Shown piece by piece: positions 43,376-52,715 of a stretch of 64,000 nucleotides of DNA. Source of the stretch: JAHRVQ01 sp964548025 (lineage in GTDB: Bacteria > Pseudomonadota > Gammaproteobacteria > Pseudomonadales > Azotimanducaceae); assembly GCA_964548025.1 (NCBI GenBank), contig CAZJRI010000006.1, positions 1-64,000 on the forward strand. The letters are read 5' to 3'. The position numbers and the translations under genes are program-made. Positions within the stretch are counted from its first letter, which is position 1, and each line of letters starts with the position of its first letter. The notes under the pieces are model-generated. The model was not told where the DNA came from. It was given only the letters and a program-made list of their open reading frames with translations, and ran no database searches.

Positions 43376-46300
43376 TGCCCCAGACCTGAAGTGTGCCAGT
43401 ATTGCATCTTGGTGGGTTTGACTTTCGGGGGTTTGTCCCTGTCTTTCCGCCTCGGAGCCAGACGCAATTTTTGAATCAGGCGAGCTCTTTCGACCTTGAT
43501 GTCTTGCCTGACAGCCACATCCTCCTCTGCATCGTAGTAGACAATACCATCAATAAAAGTCTTGTTGACCCTGGCATAGACAGACAGGGGGTTGTCAGTC
43601 CAGAGTACAAGATCAGCGTCCTTGGTAGCCTTGATACTGCCCATCCGGTCATCGAGATGGAGTAGTTTTGCCGGGTTAATGGTGATCAGTTTGATGGCCT
43701 CTTCTTCGCTTAGATTTCCGTACTTAATCGACTTGGCAGCTTCCTGATTCAGACGCCGGGACATTTCAGCACTATCAGAATTAATCGCAGTAACCACTCC
43801 GGCCTGGTGCAGCAGCGCGACGTTATAAGGGATGGCATAGCGAACCTCCCATTTGTATGCCCACCAATCTGCAAATGTCGAAGCACCGACACCATGCTGA
43901 GCCATCTTGTCTGCAACTTTGTATCCTTCGAGAATATGCGTGAAGGTATTGATATGAAATCCATGATGTTCAGCTACTTTCATCAGCATATTGATTTCCG
44001 ACTGAACGTAGGAGTGACTCGTAATAAATCGTTCCCCGTTTAATATCTCAAGCATTGTGTCGTAAACCAGGTTCCTGCGGGGCGCAACGGTTTTACGCCT
44101 GGCTGAACGTGACATCCGCTTGAATTCATGATGATCTTTCTCGTATTTCCTTGCCTGTCCGAAGGCATCCATATAAAACTGCTCAACTCCCATTCTGGTC
44201 TGTGGGTATCTGATTGAAGATGTATTGCGTGATCGTTTCACATTCTCACCGAGGGCGAATTTGATAAATTTGTCTGCATCCTCGATCAGCATCTGTCGGG
44301 GAGACAGTCCCCAACGCATCTTGATTAAAGCTGACTGCCCGCCGATGGGGTTGGCTGAGCCATGGAGTAGCTGCGCGGCGGTGACACCGCCTGCAAGATC
44401 CCGGTAAATGGCGATATCTTCTGAATCGACCACATCCGCCATGCGCACCATCGATGAATTGGTGGCAATCTCGTTAACGCCATCTAGCGCAATATGTGAA
44501 TGTTCATCAATGATTCCTGCCGTCAGGTGTTGTCCCGTCCCGTCGATAACAATCGCATTTTTTGCAGAGAGATTTTGGCCAACTTTATTGATCTTGCCAT
44601 TTCGGATCAGCACATCTGTGTGTTCGAGAATCCCTTCATCTTCGCTTGTCCACACCGTTGTGTTTTTGATCAATGTATTCTGGCGTTGAGGTTGCGATTG
44701 CCTGCCATAGGCGACGAAGGGGTAGATGATTGCTCCCGGTTCCGACTTGTCTGCCAGATTTTCAGCCTTCTTCTTGCTGGTCTCAGCTTTCGAATCGAGT
44801 GGTTCGATGAATATAAGCCGGAAGTTGGCAGTATCTCCGTTTGCCATTTCGCCTGTACCGCTCCAGCCGCCCTCAATGGGCCAGCCTGAGAACCTGATTG
44901 CCTGCTTTTCAGGACCGGGTACCAGACTCAAGCTGATCAGATCTTTGCTTATAGATACCTTCGAGCCGGGTTTTTTGTTTGGTTGCTTGTCGTTTGACTG
45001 TTTATCCTCTTCCACCTCGCCCGGGGCATCTTCTGCCTCATCTTTCAACTTGACCTTGTACTTGCCGGTTTCACCGGTAATCTTCAGGTGAAATTGCTGA
45101 TCAGCAACAGTCAGCCGATAATTCCCGGTGAAGTCCGGCGCGAATTCGTTGATTACATACTTCTTACCACGAATCCAGTTTTCGTTTATCTTCGACTTCT
45201 TCTCGAATATATCGCCGGAAGTGATAATGAAATTGGCCAATCGGCCAGGTGCAAGTGAGCCAATCTGATCCGCTTTCCCCAGTAATGTGGCTGGAACAGT
45301 CGTCAGAGCCGCAATTGCCCTGGGTTTGCTTAATCCATTGTTTACCGCTTTTCTCAGATTCTCCCAGAAATCTTTGCCACTTTCCTTTGAGGTAATGGCG
45401 AACTCAATATCGGCTTCAGTCAGGCGTGCAGGATTATAAGGTGCCAGTTCCCAGTGTTTCATTTCACTGAGGGTAATCCTTTCAGTATCAATTGGATCAT
45501 CAACTTCATATGCCGCCGGAAAATTTACCGGAATGATAAAGGACGCATCGGTTGCCTTGAGCAGGTTGAGCCGTTGATATTCATCACCAGAACCGTTGAT
45601 GATGTATTGCACGCTGTGTTCATCTCCAACGCTATCGGCGAGTATTGCAGTTTTCCAATTGGTCGACTCGAATATCTGTGGCAGGGATTGTGAATTGTTC
45701 CACCCTTCCAGGGACAGATCCCTGAAGGGAGGTTTATCCAGATTCCCATACCATTCCGCGTCGAGATGGGTTTGCCTGAGAAGTGCGACGCTTCCCATGC
45801 GAGAGATGGGGTAGAACTGTTTGGACGAACCTTTTGTAAATGAATAGTGCGCCGCGGCTTTGTCCTCCAAAACCGCATCGTTTGCAAGCTCGTTGCCCAG
45901 CGTTACAAGGCTTGAGGTGCCTCGTGCTATACCATCGGCACTTAGTGATAGAACAGTGCTGAACCCCAGTTTGCGCAGTGTTTCACCAGCCTTCTTATCA
46001 ACCTTGAAATGATCAACAGCGTTGTAGTGGGATTTGATGGATTCGTTGGCATTGTAGGCACCGTGATTCGTGGTTGCCAGGATCTCCTTTGAACTGTATG
46101 CCAAAGCAGGAGTTTTCGCAGGTTCAGGCAAACCATAGCTGGTATTCAGATCAATCAGACCCGGGTAGACGAATCGACCACCGAGATCAATCTCGACGAA
46201 TCCAGCAGGTACTTCACCACCAGCCTTGATACTGACAATCAGCCCATCACGGAATACCAACGTGGCGTCCTCTAATCTCGTGGCGTGGTCTTTGTAGATT

Positions 46301-46422
46301 GTGCCGTGGGTCAGTGCATAGCTGTTATGTCGTTCATCGTAAATGCCGTTTGGTGTTCTGGTTTCTTGCGCCTGTATCGAGAAAGTCATAATCAGGGTAA
46401 GAATAATTGTGATTCCTTTCAA
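43372..46422 (-). CDS. Secreted tandem amidohydrolase, two modules (only the second with HxH)
   Basis: 1016 residues with a signal peptide (MKGITIILTLIMTFSIQAQE). Module 1 (about 25-430) has the YPGLIDLNTSYGLPE strand without HxH but ends with the LGKADQIGSLAPGRLANFII signature. A linker of about 430-570 is Lys/Glu/Pro-rich, with a beta-domain. Module 2 (about 575-1000) has LTAGIIDEHSHIALDG with HxH, then SHSYVQSE, FTHILEGYKVADKM and a final Asp in INSDSAEMSRRL, a full metal site. It is co-transcribed with the 444-residue paralogue through a four-base overlap. Probable extracytoplasmic peptidase or amidase; substrate unknown. Confidence 0.88.
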   Translation of the reverse strand: MKGITIILTLIMTFSIQAQETRTPNGIYDERHNSYALTHGTIYKDHATRLEDATLVFRDGLIVSIKAGGEVPAGFVEIDLGGRFVYPGLIDLNTSYGLPEPAKTPALAYSSKEILATTNHGAYNANESIKSHYNAVDHFKVDKKAGETLRKLGFSTVLSLSADGIARGTSSLVTLGNELANDAVLEDKAAAHYSFTKGSSKQFYPISRMGSVALLRQTHLDAEWYGNLDKPPFRDLSLEGWNNSQSLPQIFESTNWKTAILADSVGDEHSVQYIINGSGDEYQRLNLLKATDASFIIPVNFPAAYEVDDPIDTERITLSEMKHWELAPYNPARLTEADIEFAITSKESGKDFWENLRKAVNNGLSKPRAIAALTTVPATLLGKADQIGSLAPGRLANFIITSGDIFEKKSKINENWIRGKKYVINEFAPDFTGNYRLTVADQQFHLKITGETGKYKVKLKDEAEDAPGEVEEDKQSNDKQPNKKPGSKVSISKDLISLSLVPGPEKQAIRFSGWPIEGGWSGTGEMANGDTANFRLIFIEPLDSKAETSKKKAENLADKSEPGAIIYPFVAYGRQSQPQRQNTLIKNTTVWTSEDEGILEHTDVLIRNGKINKVGQNLSAKNAIVIDGTGQHLTAGIIDEHSHIALDGVNEIATNSSMVRMADVVDSEDIAIYRDLAGGVTAAQLLHGSANPIGGQSALIKMRWGLSPRQMLIEDADKFIKFALGENVKRSRNTSSIRYPQTRMGVEQFYMDAFGQARKYEKDHHEFKRMSRSARRKTVAPRRNLVYDTMLEILNGERFITSHSYVQSEINMLMKVAEHHGFHINTFTHILEGYKVADKMAQHGVGASTFADWWAYKWEVRYAIPYNVALLHQAGVVTAINSDSAEMSRRLNQEAAKSIKYGNLSEEEAIKLITINPAKLLHLDDRMGSIKATKDADLVLWTDNPLSVYARVNKTFIDGIVYYDAEEDVAVRQDIKVERARLIQKLRLAPRRKDRDKPPKVKPTKMQYWHTSGLGQ

Positions 46423-46559
46423 AACGGTCTTTCCTTGAGGGTTGTTATTGCGAAAGACTCACTCATGAGTATCTGAAAGTCAATTCGTTGAGACTGGAAT
46501 GAGGTATGCGGTGATCGATACTTCCCTTATTGACGGAATTGAAAAATGTACAAAAAGTT

Positions 46560-46576
46560 CAGTCCCTGGGGGACTG
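46560..46576. promoter_or_regulatory. Dyad in the divergent region of the amidohydrolase genes
   Basis: CAGTCCC-TGG-GGGACTG is a perfect 7-bp inverted repeat in the 232 bp between the divergent amidohydrolase starts (46422 and 46655). It could be an operator controlling both directions. No strong T-tract follows, so terminator function is unlikely. Confidence 0.4.
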
Positions 46577-46654
46577 TTTGAATAAGGTCTACAACTCCGC
46601 TTCAAAAAATGTTTTATTGCGCAATTAATAATTATTTATGTGATAAGGATTCGG

Positions 46655-49630
46655 ATGATCAGGTTATTGATTGCTGGTTTTGTTCTGATATTCGTCGGTG
46701 CATGTGGGCAGAATGCGCAGCAGGTGTCAGAAGTAAAAAAGAAACTAAAGAGGCAACCAGTTCCACAGAAAGAAGTTAGCGTGAATGTCAATCAGGGCAC
46801 GAATATGGCGGTGGCTGTATCACCTGACGCCAGGCGGATTGTGGCAAGTATCCAGGGGACATTGTTTACGCTGGATATCTCAGGGGGAAGAGCGACTTCA
46901 ATAACCGACTACTATTTCGATGCCCGTGAACCTCACTGGTCTTCCGACGGCTCGAAAATAGTGTTTCACGGTTACAGAAACGGTAATTGGGATCTATGGC
47001 AGATCGAGCCTGATGGCAAGAATCCAACCGCATTGACCAATGATCCTTATGATGATCGGGAACCCGCGTTCTCACCTGTTGGTGACGAGATAGTATTCTC
47101 ATCCGACAGGGGAGGTAATTATGATCTCTGGCTGTTGAGTGATGGCGTCCCGGAGCAATTAACATCAGCGGAGCAGAATGAACATTCACCTGCCTGGTCT
47201 CCCGACGGCTCTAAAATAGCCTTCGCTGCAGATGCAGGGAAAGGAAATTACGACATAAGGGTGATTGATCTTGCTACCGGTGAGGTTGAGCACTTGTTAA
47301 CTGAATCTGGCAATATATCAGGTATTTCATGGAAGCCTGATGCAACAGCCATCAGCTATCGGCGGCTAACAAATTCCTCCGCTGATGGTTTAAGTGCAAG
47401 ACTGAGGCTACTGGACCTGGCTAGTGGTAATAGCTCAAACCTGTCTGCGGGCAGCGCGGACGTTTTTCCCTTCCGGGCTTCATGGATTGGCGGAGACACA
47501 CTGGTCTACAGTGCAAGTGGTGAAATCAGACAACTCATTGTCGATGAAGCTGAAAAAACCATTCCATTCACTGCGAAATTTCTGCTGGACCGGGAGTCCT
47601 ATCAACGTAAAAAGCGTGACTACACCGATATTGGAAGAAAGGCACTCGGTATTTCTGCACCTGTCATTTCATCTGACGGGAATCTGATTGCTTATACTGC
47701 ACTCGGTGACCTTTGGCTGTCCGATACCAGGAATGGCATTACTCGACAATTGACTGACGATGTCTTTGCAGATCAATCACCTGTCTTTACAGGCGATGGA
47801 TCAACCATCACATACCTTTCAGATAAGACGGGTGAGCTGAAAGTCTGGAATTATGATCTTCTCAACAATTCCGCCGAGGCTATGAAGGGTGATTTGTCAC
47901 TCTCTGGTATTAGCTGGTCACCGGACGGAACTCGCATTGCCGGATATAAATCCGTTCAGGGCAATCCTCTGGGAGCTCAGCTTACTGTCATCGATATAGA
48001 ATCAGGTCAGGAGCAGTCAATATATAAACCCATACCGCCGCAGCCGATCTCGTGGCGGGCAGATGGAAAACAGCTTGTGACCGCGGTGCTGGCTCCTTTC
48101 TCCTCACGTTATCGGGAGGGTGTCTACCATCTCCTGGCAGTAGATATCGAGTCGGGCGAAGTGAAACAAAGTACACCCACACGGCATCGGGACATATTCA
48201 GTCCTAACCTCTCAGCCGACGGAGAAACCTATACCTATGTGCAAGGGGCTTTACTGTGGCGGGCGCGACTCGATGGCACAGGTGAGCCTGTTCAGATCAC
48301 AGACAGGCTGACTGATAGTCCATCTTTCAGTACCAATGGTGAGTACGGTGTCTTTATGAGCGGTGACAGGATGTTCCGGTTGAAAGTGGCGACTGGTGAA
48401 TTGACAGATGTCACACCGGTACTCGACTACAAGAATGAAACTAATACTGAAGAGTGGGTTCTGCGGGTAGGAAAGTTGTTTGACGGTCGATCGGATACTT
48501 ACCAGGAAGATGTAGACATCATAATAAGTGGGAATCGAATCAGGGAAATTGGCCCGCAGATTATCAGAGACGCGAAAGTGGTCAATATGTCCGACAAAAC
48601 GGTGATGCCCGGGTTGTTTGAAATGCACGGACATATGGGTGGACTAAGCGAATCACAAGGCCGTGCATGGCTGGCATTTGGCATCACTTCAGTACGTGAT
48701 CCGGGTTCTGAACCCTATACCGCGAAAGAGAGACAGGAAGCATGGGACAGCGGTCGAAGAATCGGACCGAGAACGCATATTACAGGATATCTAGCTGATG
48801 GAAATCGAGTTTATTATCCCATCGCTGAAGGATTGGTTTCAGTTGAACATGTAGAGCGGGCAATTGAGCGTACGAGATTGTTGCAGCTCGACTTCATAAA
48901 AACCTATGTACGGTTGCCGGACGAATGGCAGAAACTGGTTGTTGACGCCGCCCATGGCATGGGAATACCCACATCGAGCCATGAACTATTTCCCGCAGTC
49001 AACCACGGCATGGATCACGTCGAACATTTTGGGGGGACTAGCCGGAGGGGGTATCAGCCAAAAGTATCACAAACAGGATATATTTATGGTGATGTGATTA
49101 ACCTGCTTGCGAAGTCCGGTATGGGTATTACGCCGACACTGGTCCTGCCTGGGTTTGCGGTCATTGCAACGGAAGACGAAGACTTTTTTGAGACCCCGCA
49201 GTTCGAAGCATTTTACGGCCCCCAGGTGAAAACGGGTCTTAAGATGTTTTTTTCGCGGATGGCAACCGCATCGACGGTATCAAAAGCAAATGCGAGCGCT
49301 TTACGGGAACTAGTTGATGCAGGTGCACTGGTAGTTACAGGCACAGATTCGCCGTTCGTTCCTTATGGTGCTGGCCTGCATGCAGAATTCCGCCTCTATG
49401 TGAGAGCTGGATTGTCACCCTTTGAAACATTATATGCAGCCACGGTCTCTTCAGCGACTGCTGCAGGTGTTATTGATGATACAGGTACCCTCGAAGCAGG
49501 AAAACTGGCCGACATTGTGGTGGTGGATGGCGACCCGCTGGCTGATATCAAAGATGCCGACAATGTTGTGATGACAGTTAAAAATGGCAGGGCATATACC
49601 CTGGAAACATTGCTGACTGCGCCTGAATGA
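46655..49630 (+). CDS. Lipoprotein with TolB-like propeller and C-terminal amidohydrolase
   Basis: The start at ATG 46655 is preceded by AAGGA six bases upstream; an in-frame GTG at 46640 lies before it. The signal LLIAGFVLIFVGACGQN is a lipobox (cleavage before Cys). Residues about 50-580 are a beta-propeller of WD/TolB type with repeats WSSDGSKIVFHG, FSPVGDEIVFSS and WSPDGSKIAFAA. The amidohydrolase domain (about 600-990) retains the full site: HGH in MPGLFEMHGHMGG, Lys in KTYVRLPDEW, SSHELFP, HVEHFGG and the Asp in GTDSPF. It faces the periplasm or outer-membrane surface. It diverges from the two-module gene at 46422; together the three form a hydrolase locus. Confidence 0.9.
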   Translation: MIRLLIAGFVLIFVGACGQNAQQVSEVKKKLKRQPVPQKEVSVNVNQGTNMAVAVSPDARRIVASIQGTLFTLDISGGRATSITDYYFDAREPHWSSDGSKIVFHGYRNGNWDLWQIEPDGKNPTALTNDPYDDREPAFSPVGDEIVFSSDRGGNYDLWLLSDGVPEQLTSAEQNEHSPAWSPDGSKIAFAADAGKGNYDIRVIDLATGEVEHLLTESGNISGISWKPDATAISYRRLTNSSADGLSARLRLLDLASGNSSNLSAGSADVFPFRASWIGGDTLVYSASGEIRQLIVDEAEKTIPFTAKFLLDRESYQRKKRDYTDIGRKALGISAPVISSDGNLIAYTALGDLWLSDTRNGITRQLTDDVFADQSPVFTGDGSTITYLSDKTGELKVWNYDLLNNSAEAMKGDLSLSGISWSPDGTRIAGYKSVQGNPLGAQLTVIDIESGQEQSIYKPIPPQPISWRADGKQLVTAVLAPFSSRYREGVYHLLAVDIESGEVKQSTPTRHRDIFSPNLSADGETYTYVQGALLWRARLDGTGEPVQITDRLTDSPSFSTNGEYGVFMSGDRMFRLKVATGELTDVTPVLDYKNETNTEEWVLRVGKLFDGRSDTYQEDVDIIISGNRIREIGPQIIRDAKVVNMSDKTVMPGLFEMHGHMGGLSESQGRAWLAFGITSVRDPGSEPYTAKERQEAWDSGRRIGPRTHITGYLADGNRVYYPIAEGLVSVEHVERAIERTRLLQLDFIKTYVRLPDEWQKLVVDAAHGMGIPTSSHELFPAVNHGMDHVEHFGGTSRRGYQPKVSQTGYIYGDVINLLAKSGMGITPTLVLPGFAVIATEDEDFFETPQFEAFYGPQVKTGLKMFFSRMATASTVSKANASALRELVDAGALVVTGTDSPFVPYGAGLHAEFRLYVRAGLSPFETLYAATVSSATAAGVIDDTGTLEAGKLADIVVVDGDPLADIKDADNVVMTVKNGRAYTLETLLTAPE

Positions 49631-50976
49631 TGCCTATGGAATTTAAAGTAGTACAACCTGGCCGGATATTTGGTTTCGTGCGAACCACCGTACTGTTGTT
49701 GGCGGTGTGTTTTGCAGGGCAAGCCAGATCTGCCCACAACTATGAGTCGTTAGATTGCTACCAGACAGTGGCTGCATCAAGATTTGAAGATGCCGTTCGA
49801 TTCTGTACGCTAGCCGCAAATATCGGTGATAGCGAAGCGCAGTTTAAACTGGCTATGCTCTACGCTCAGGGGCAGGGTGTTGAGAAGAACATTGCCAGGT
49901 CCATTCAGTGGTTACAGGCTGCATCTGATCTCGGTCATAGCGAAGCTCAGTACAATCTCGCTTATGCATACCAATACGGTAAGGGCGTTGAAGTCGATTA
50001 CGATTCTGCGATTCGTCTCTATAAGCAATCAGGCAGAAAAGGATATGCAAAGTCCCAGCGCAATCTGGCGTTTATATACGAATCAGGGACTGGCGTTCCG
50101 GTAGACCCCGGTATGGCTTATCTCTGGTTTCTAAGATCTGCTGAACAGGGCATGGCAACAAGTCAATTGAAAGTCGGAATAGGTTTGCTCGAAGGTAAGG
50201 GCGTCAAAGCGGATAGAGAAGCAGCACAATCCTGGATTGAGAAATCAGCCGAATCTGGATATGACGAGGCCCAGTTTGCGCTGGGTACACTGGTAATGGA
50301 GACGGATCCAGACAGAGCCATTGAGTTGTACAGAAAAGCGATATTTAAGGGGAATGTCTATGCGATGTTCAATCTGGCAAAACATCTTCATACCAGGGAT
50401 GCGTCAGAATCTGAACTGAATGAGGCTTATCAATTAGCTGATAGAGCGATCAAGGCAGGTCATCAGGACAGCGTTGTATTGCAACATTCGATTGAACAAT
50501 CGTTGCAGAGCTTAAAACTGGAAACAAAGTTTGTGAAACTCAAGCAAACTACCGGTCCCAAACCGGTGCCCGCAAAGAACCTGGTGTCAACCAATCGAAC
50601 TGATGTGTCAGTAGTCAGTGAACCAAAGCAGATCATAAAAAGAGAAGCAGTTGTTGAGGTACCACCTGCGGAAATTGAGGTTTCAGAGGAATGGTTGTTC
50701 GGACTGAAGCCTCATCACTATACCATTCAGATGGTGCTCTCTTCTTCTATTGACGGTGTAAAGGAGTTTATTCAGATTCATGGTTTGCAGAATTCTGCCC
50801 ACTATCATGCAACCATGAGGGATAACAGGCTCGTTTATATCGTAACGAGTGGAACCTATGCCAATCACGCATCGGCGACGCGCGCCCTCAGTGCATTACC
50901 TGAAGGCGTCCGTGAAATAGGGGTATTCGTTCAACGAATTGAAAATCTGCAGACTCAATTCATATCGCCAAAATAG
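49627..50976 (+). CDS. Sel1-repeat (TPR-like) protein with C-terminal SPOR domain
   Basis: 449 residues. Its ATG overlaps the preceding stop by four bases (ATGA), so it is coupled to the propeller-amidohydrolase; ATG 49636 is an alternative. A signal peptide (FVRTTVLLLAVCFAGQARSA) is followed by about six Sel1 repeats (residues 55-280), such as AQFKLAMLYAQGQGVEKNI and AQYNLAYAYQYGKGVEVDY. Then comes a linker rich in Lys/Pro/Val. A SPOR domain closes the protein (HHYTIQMVLSSSIDGVKEF to VREIGVFVQRIENL). SPOR domains bind denuded peptidoglycan at septa, so the protein is probably a periplasmic cell-envelope factor. Confidence 0.88.
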   Translation: MMPMEFKVVQPGRIFGFVRTTVLLLAVCFAGQARSAHNYESLDCYQTVAASRFEDAVRFCTLAANIGDSEAQFKLAMLYAQGQGVEKNIARSIQWLQAASDLGHSEAQYNLAYAYQYGKGVEVDYDSAIRLYKQSGRKGYAKSQRNLAFIYESGTGVPVDPGMAYLWFLRSAEQGMATSQLKVGIGLLEGKGVKADREAAQSWIEKSAESGYDEAQFALGTLVMETDPDRAIELYRKAIFKGNVYAMFNLAKHLHTRDASESELNEAYQLADRAIKAGHQDSVVLQHSIEQSLQSLKLETKFVKLKQTTGPKPVPAKNLVSTNRTDVSVVSEPKQIIKREAVVEVPPAEIEVSEEWLFGLKPHHYTIQMVLSSSIDGVKEFIQIHGLQNSAHYHATMRDNRLVYIVTSGTYANHASATRALSALPEGVREIGVFVQRIENLQTQFISPK

Positions 50977-51001
50977 GTAGTGTGCAGAGGATGGGTATTG
51001 G

Positions 51002-51613
51002 TTAATCCCGGTTCTTCGCTTTTATTGTCTTGACGACATCAAGGAACAGGTTATTGACCTCAATGACGTCAAAACCGGCCGCCTTTACATTGGCGACAGT
51101 GGTGCGATTCATATCCGGCCCCAGCTTGCGACTTATCTGTGTCATTAGTGTCATCATGAACTTGAACGGATAATAGCTGCTACCTGTATGTTCGAACATG
51201 AACAGATCCCCGCCTGGTTTCAGTACCCTGCCCAGTGATTTCAGTCCTTCAACCGGATTTGGTACTGAGCAGAAAGTGCAGGAGGTGTAGACCTGATCAA
51301 AACTATTGTCTTCAAAATCCATCTCGTGAACATCCATGGTTCTGGCATCAATACTCCCGTCATAAGCGTCAATTCGCGGTTGGGCTACTTCAAGCATCTT
51401 CGGGCTGATATCAATGGCACTAATATCCTTTTGCTTTGGAAAAGCTGCGATATCAAGCCCTGTACCGAGGGCGAGAAAGAGAATCCTGCCATCCATGTTG
51501 CTGAAGAGATCCTGCTTGAACGGCAGCCATCGTTCTTCTGCACCTTTTGATGCCATGATGTCAAAGGTTGGTGCAGCCTTATCCCATTTTGCCTGTGTGA
51601 TTGAGTCAGCCAT
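51002..51613 (-). CDS. Class I SAM-dependent methyltransferase
   Basis: 203 residues. Motif I is ILFLALGTGLDIAAFPKQ, followed by ISAIDISPKMLEVAQPRI, whose Asp binds the SAM ribose. TMDVHEMDFEDNSFDQVYTSC and LGRVLKPGGDLFMFEHTGSS are motifs II and III. It resembles the UbiE/COQ5-like group that methylates quinones or phospholipids, but the acceptor is not determined. It lies three bases from the membrane protein at 51617-52000, so the two form an operon. Its stop is 25 bp from the convergent SPOR gene stop. Confidence 0.9.
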   Translation of the reverse strand: MADSITQAKWDKAAPTFDIMASKGAEERWLPFKQDLFSNMDGRILFLALGTGLDIAAFPKQKDISAIDISPKMLEVAQPRIDAYDGSIDARTMDVHEMDFEDNSFDQVYTSCTFCSVPNPVEGLKSLGRVLKPGGDLFMFEHTGSSYYPFKFMMTLMTQISRKLGPDMNRTTVANVKAAGFDVIEVNNLFLDVVKTIKAKNRD

Positions 51614-51616
51614 ATT

Positions 51617-52000
51617 CTATCTCCAGCGTAGGGGTTCTGTGCCGCGGAGCGCACTATTGACAACCCATATAACGACGATTGAAGCGAGCCCGCAGACTGC
51701 GCCTATCGAGAAACAGTTACCGGGTGTCAGTGGTTCCATCGTGATCCACATGCTTACCACCATACCGCTAACCATGCCGGTGAACATCAGCGGTACCATC
51801 GCTTCCATCGCGCCGAAGAATATGGAAGTGGGTATCCACAGGATGGTTGCGATGATCATGCTTAACATCATCATCACGATCATCGCGATAAACATGTTCC
51901 AGCCGGGACCGACAATCAACCAGCTCAACCAGCCGATTAGCGCACCGGCAATGAGATTTGAGAATAAATCGCCAAGTACAAAGTACAGTCTGTGATCCAT
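51617..52000 (-). CDS. Small multi-pass membrane protein of unknown function
   Basis: 127 residues, nearly all hydrophobic: four helices at about 10-32, 34-58, 60-85 and 95-118. Many Met and Gly residues (FIAMIVMMMLSMIIATILW). The N- and C-terminal ends carry short charged tails (MDHRLY, RGTEPLRWR). I recognise no family. It is upstream of and almost joined to the methyltransferase gene, suggesting a shared membrane-lipid or quinone role, which is inference only. Confidence 0.6.
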   Translation of the reverse strand: MDHRLYFVLGDLFSNLIAGALIGWLSWLIVGPGWNMFIAMIVMMMLSMIIATILWIPTSIFFGAMEAMVPLMFTGMVSGMVVSMWITMEPLTPGNCFSIGAVCGLASIVVIWVVNSALRGTEPLRWR

Positions 52001-52193
52001 ATTGGTATTCCGGGTAGCTCAGAGTTGAATAGTTTCTGTTATAGCACTTCTTTCAATGCTGTAAAACTAATTCGTCGATATCATGGATGCGAAAGGGTGG
52101 CCTGAATCCGGTTTGATAACCGGAATACAGCCTATCAGTCAATCTGCAGGTGATTTCGGTCCGGGTATCTCTGAACGATGCTCAGAAGCTGCG

Positions 52194-52715
52194 TTACATC
52201 GCAGGAAATTCGTCCTCATCTTTTTCACGTACCGCGCCTGCCTCTGGTGGCAGTGATGCGATGATCTCTTTGGCCATTCGAACGTGTTCTGCTTCCTCGT
52301 CCCTTAGCTCTGTGAACAGTTCTTTGATATCTGGGTCAGAGATTTTAGTCAGGGCCTGATCGAAGAAATCAAATGCTTTCTGTTCAGAAGCGAGAGCGAT
52401 CTCCATGGCCTGGAGGGGTGACATATTAAAGCGGGGTGCACCCATTTCCGGTGCTTCTACATCGAAGAGATCATCTAACGACACGCTGACCGGGACATCT
52501 CCAAAGAGTGCTTTACGCCTTTCTGCAAGCGCCTCGCCATGCTTGGACTCATTGTCTGCCATTGTTGAGAATATGCTGGTGGCATCGCCTGGAAACTGGT
52601 GACCAAGTTGAGCGGCGAACATCTTATAGCGCTCATAGGCTTCATATTCGATGAGCACGGCGAGATCAAGGGCTTCCATGAGACTGAGTTTGGCAAGATC
52701 GATCCGCAAAGACAT
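52194..52715 (-). CDS. Ferritin-like diiron protein (rubrerythrin-type domain)
   Basis: 173 residues. The helix LAVLIEYEAYERYKMFAAQL and DNESKHGEALAERRKALFG form the E-x6-Y and E-x2-H pairs; the second half has ALASEQKAFDFFDQALTKI and FTELRDEEAEHVRMAKEI. Two E-x2-H motifs with two further Glu residues are the ferritin-like diiron site. No rubredoxin CxxC tail is present, so it is a rubrerythrin-like protein without its electron partner. Probable role in peroxide or iron handling. The 517-bp region upstream of its start holds element B. Confidence 0.85.
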   Translation of the reverse strand: MSLRIDLAKLSLMEALDLAVLIEYEAYERYKMFAAQLGHQFPGDATSIFSTMADNESKHGEALAERRKALFGDVPVSVSLDDLFDVEAPEMGAPRFNMSPLQAMEIALASEQKAFDFFDQALTKISDPDIKELFTELRDEEAEHVRMAKEIIASLPPEAGAVREKDEDEFPAM

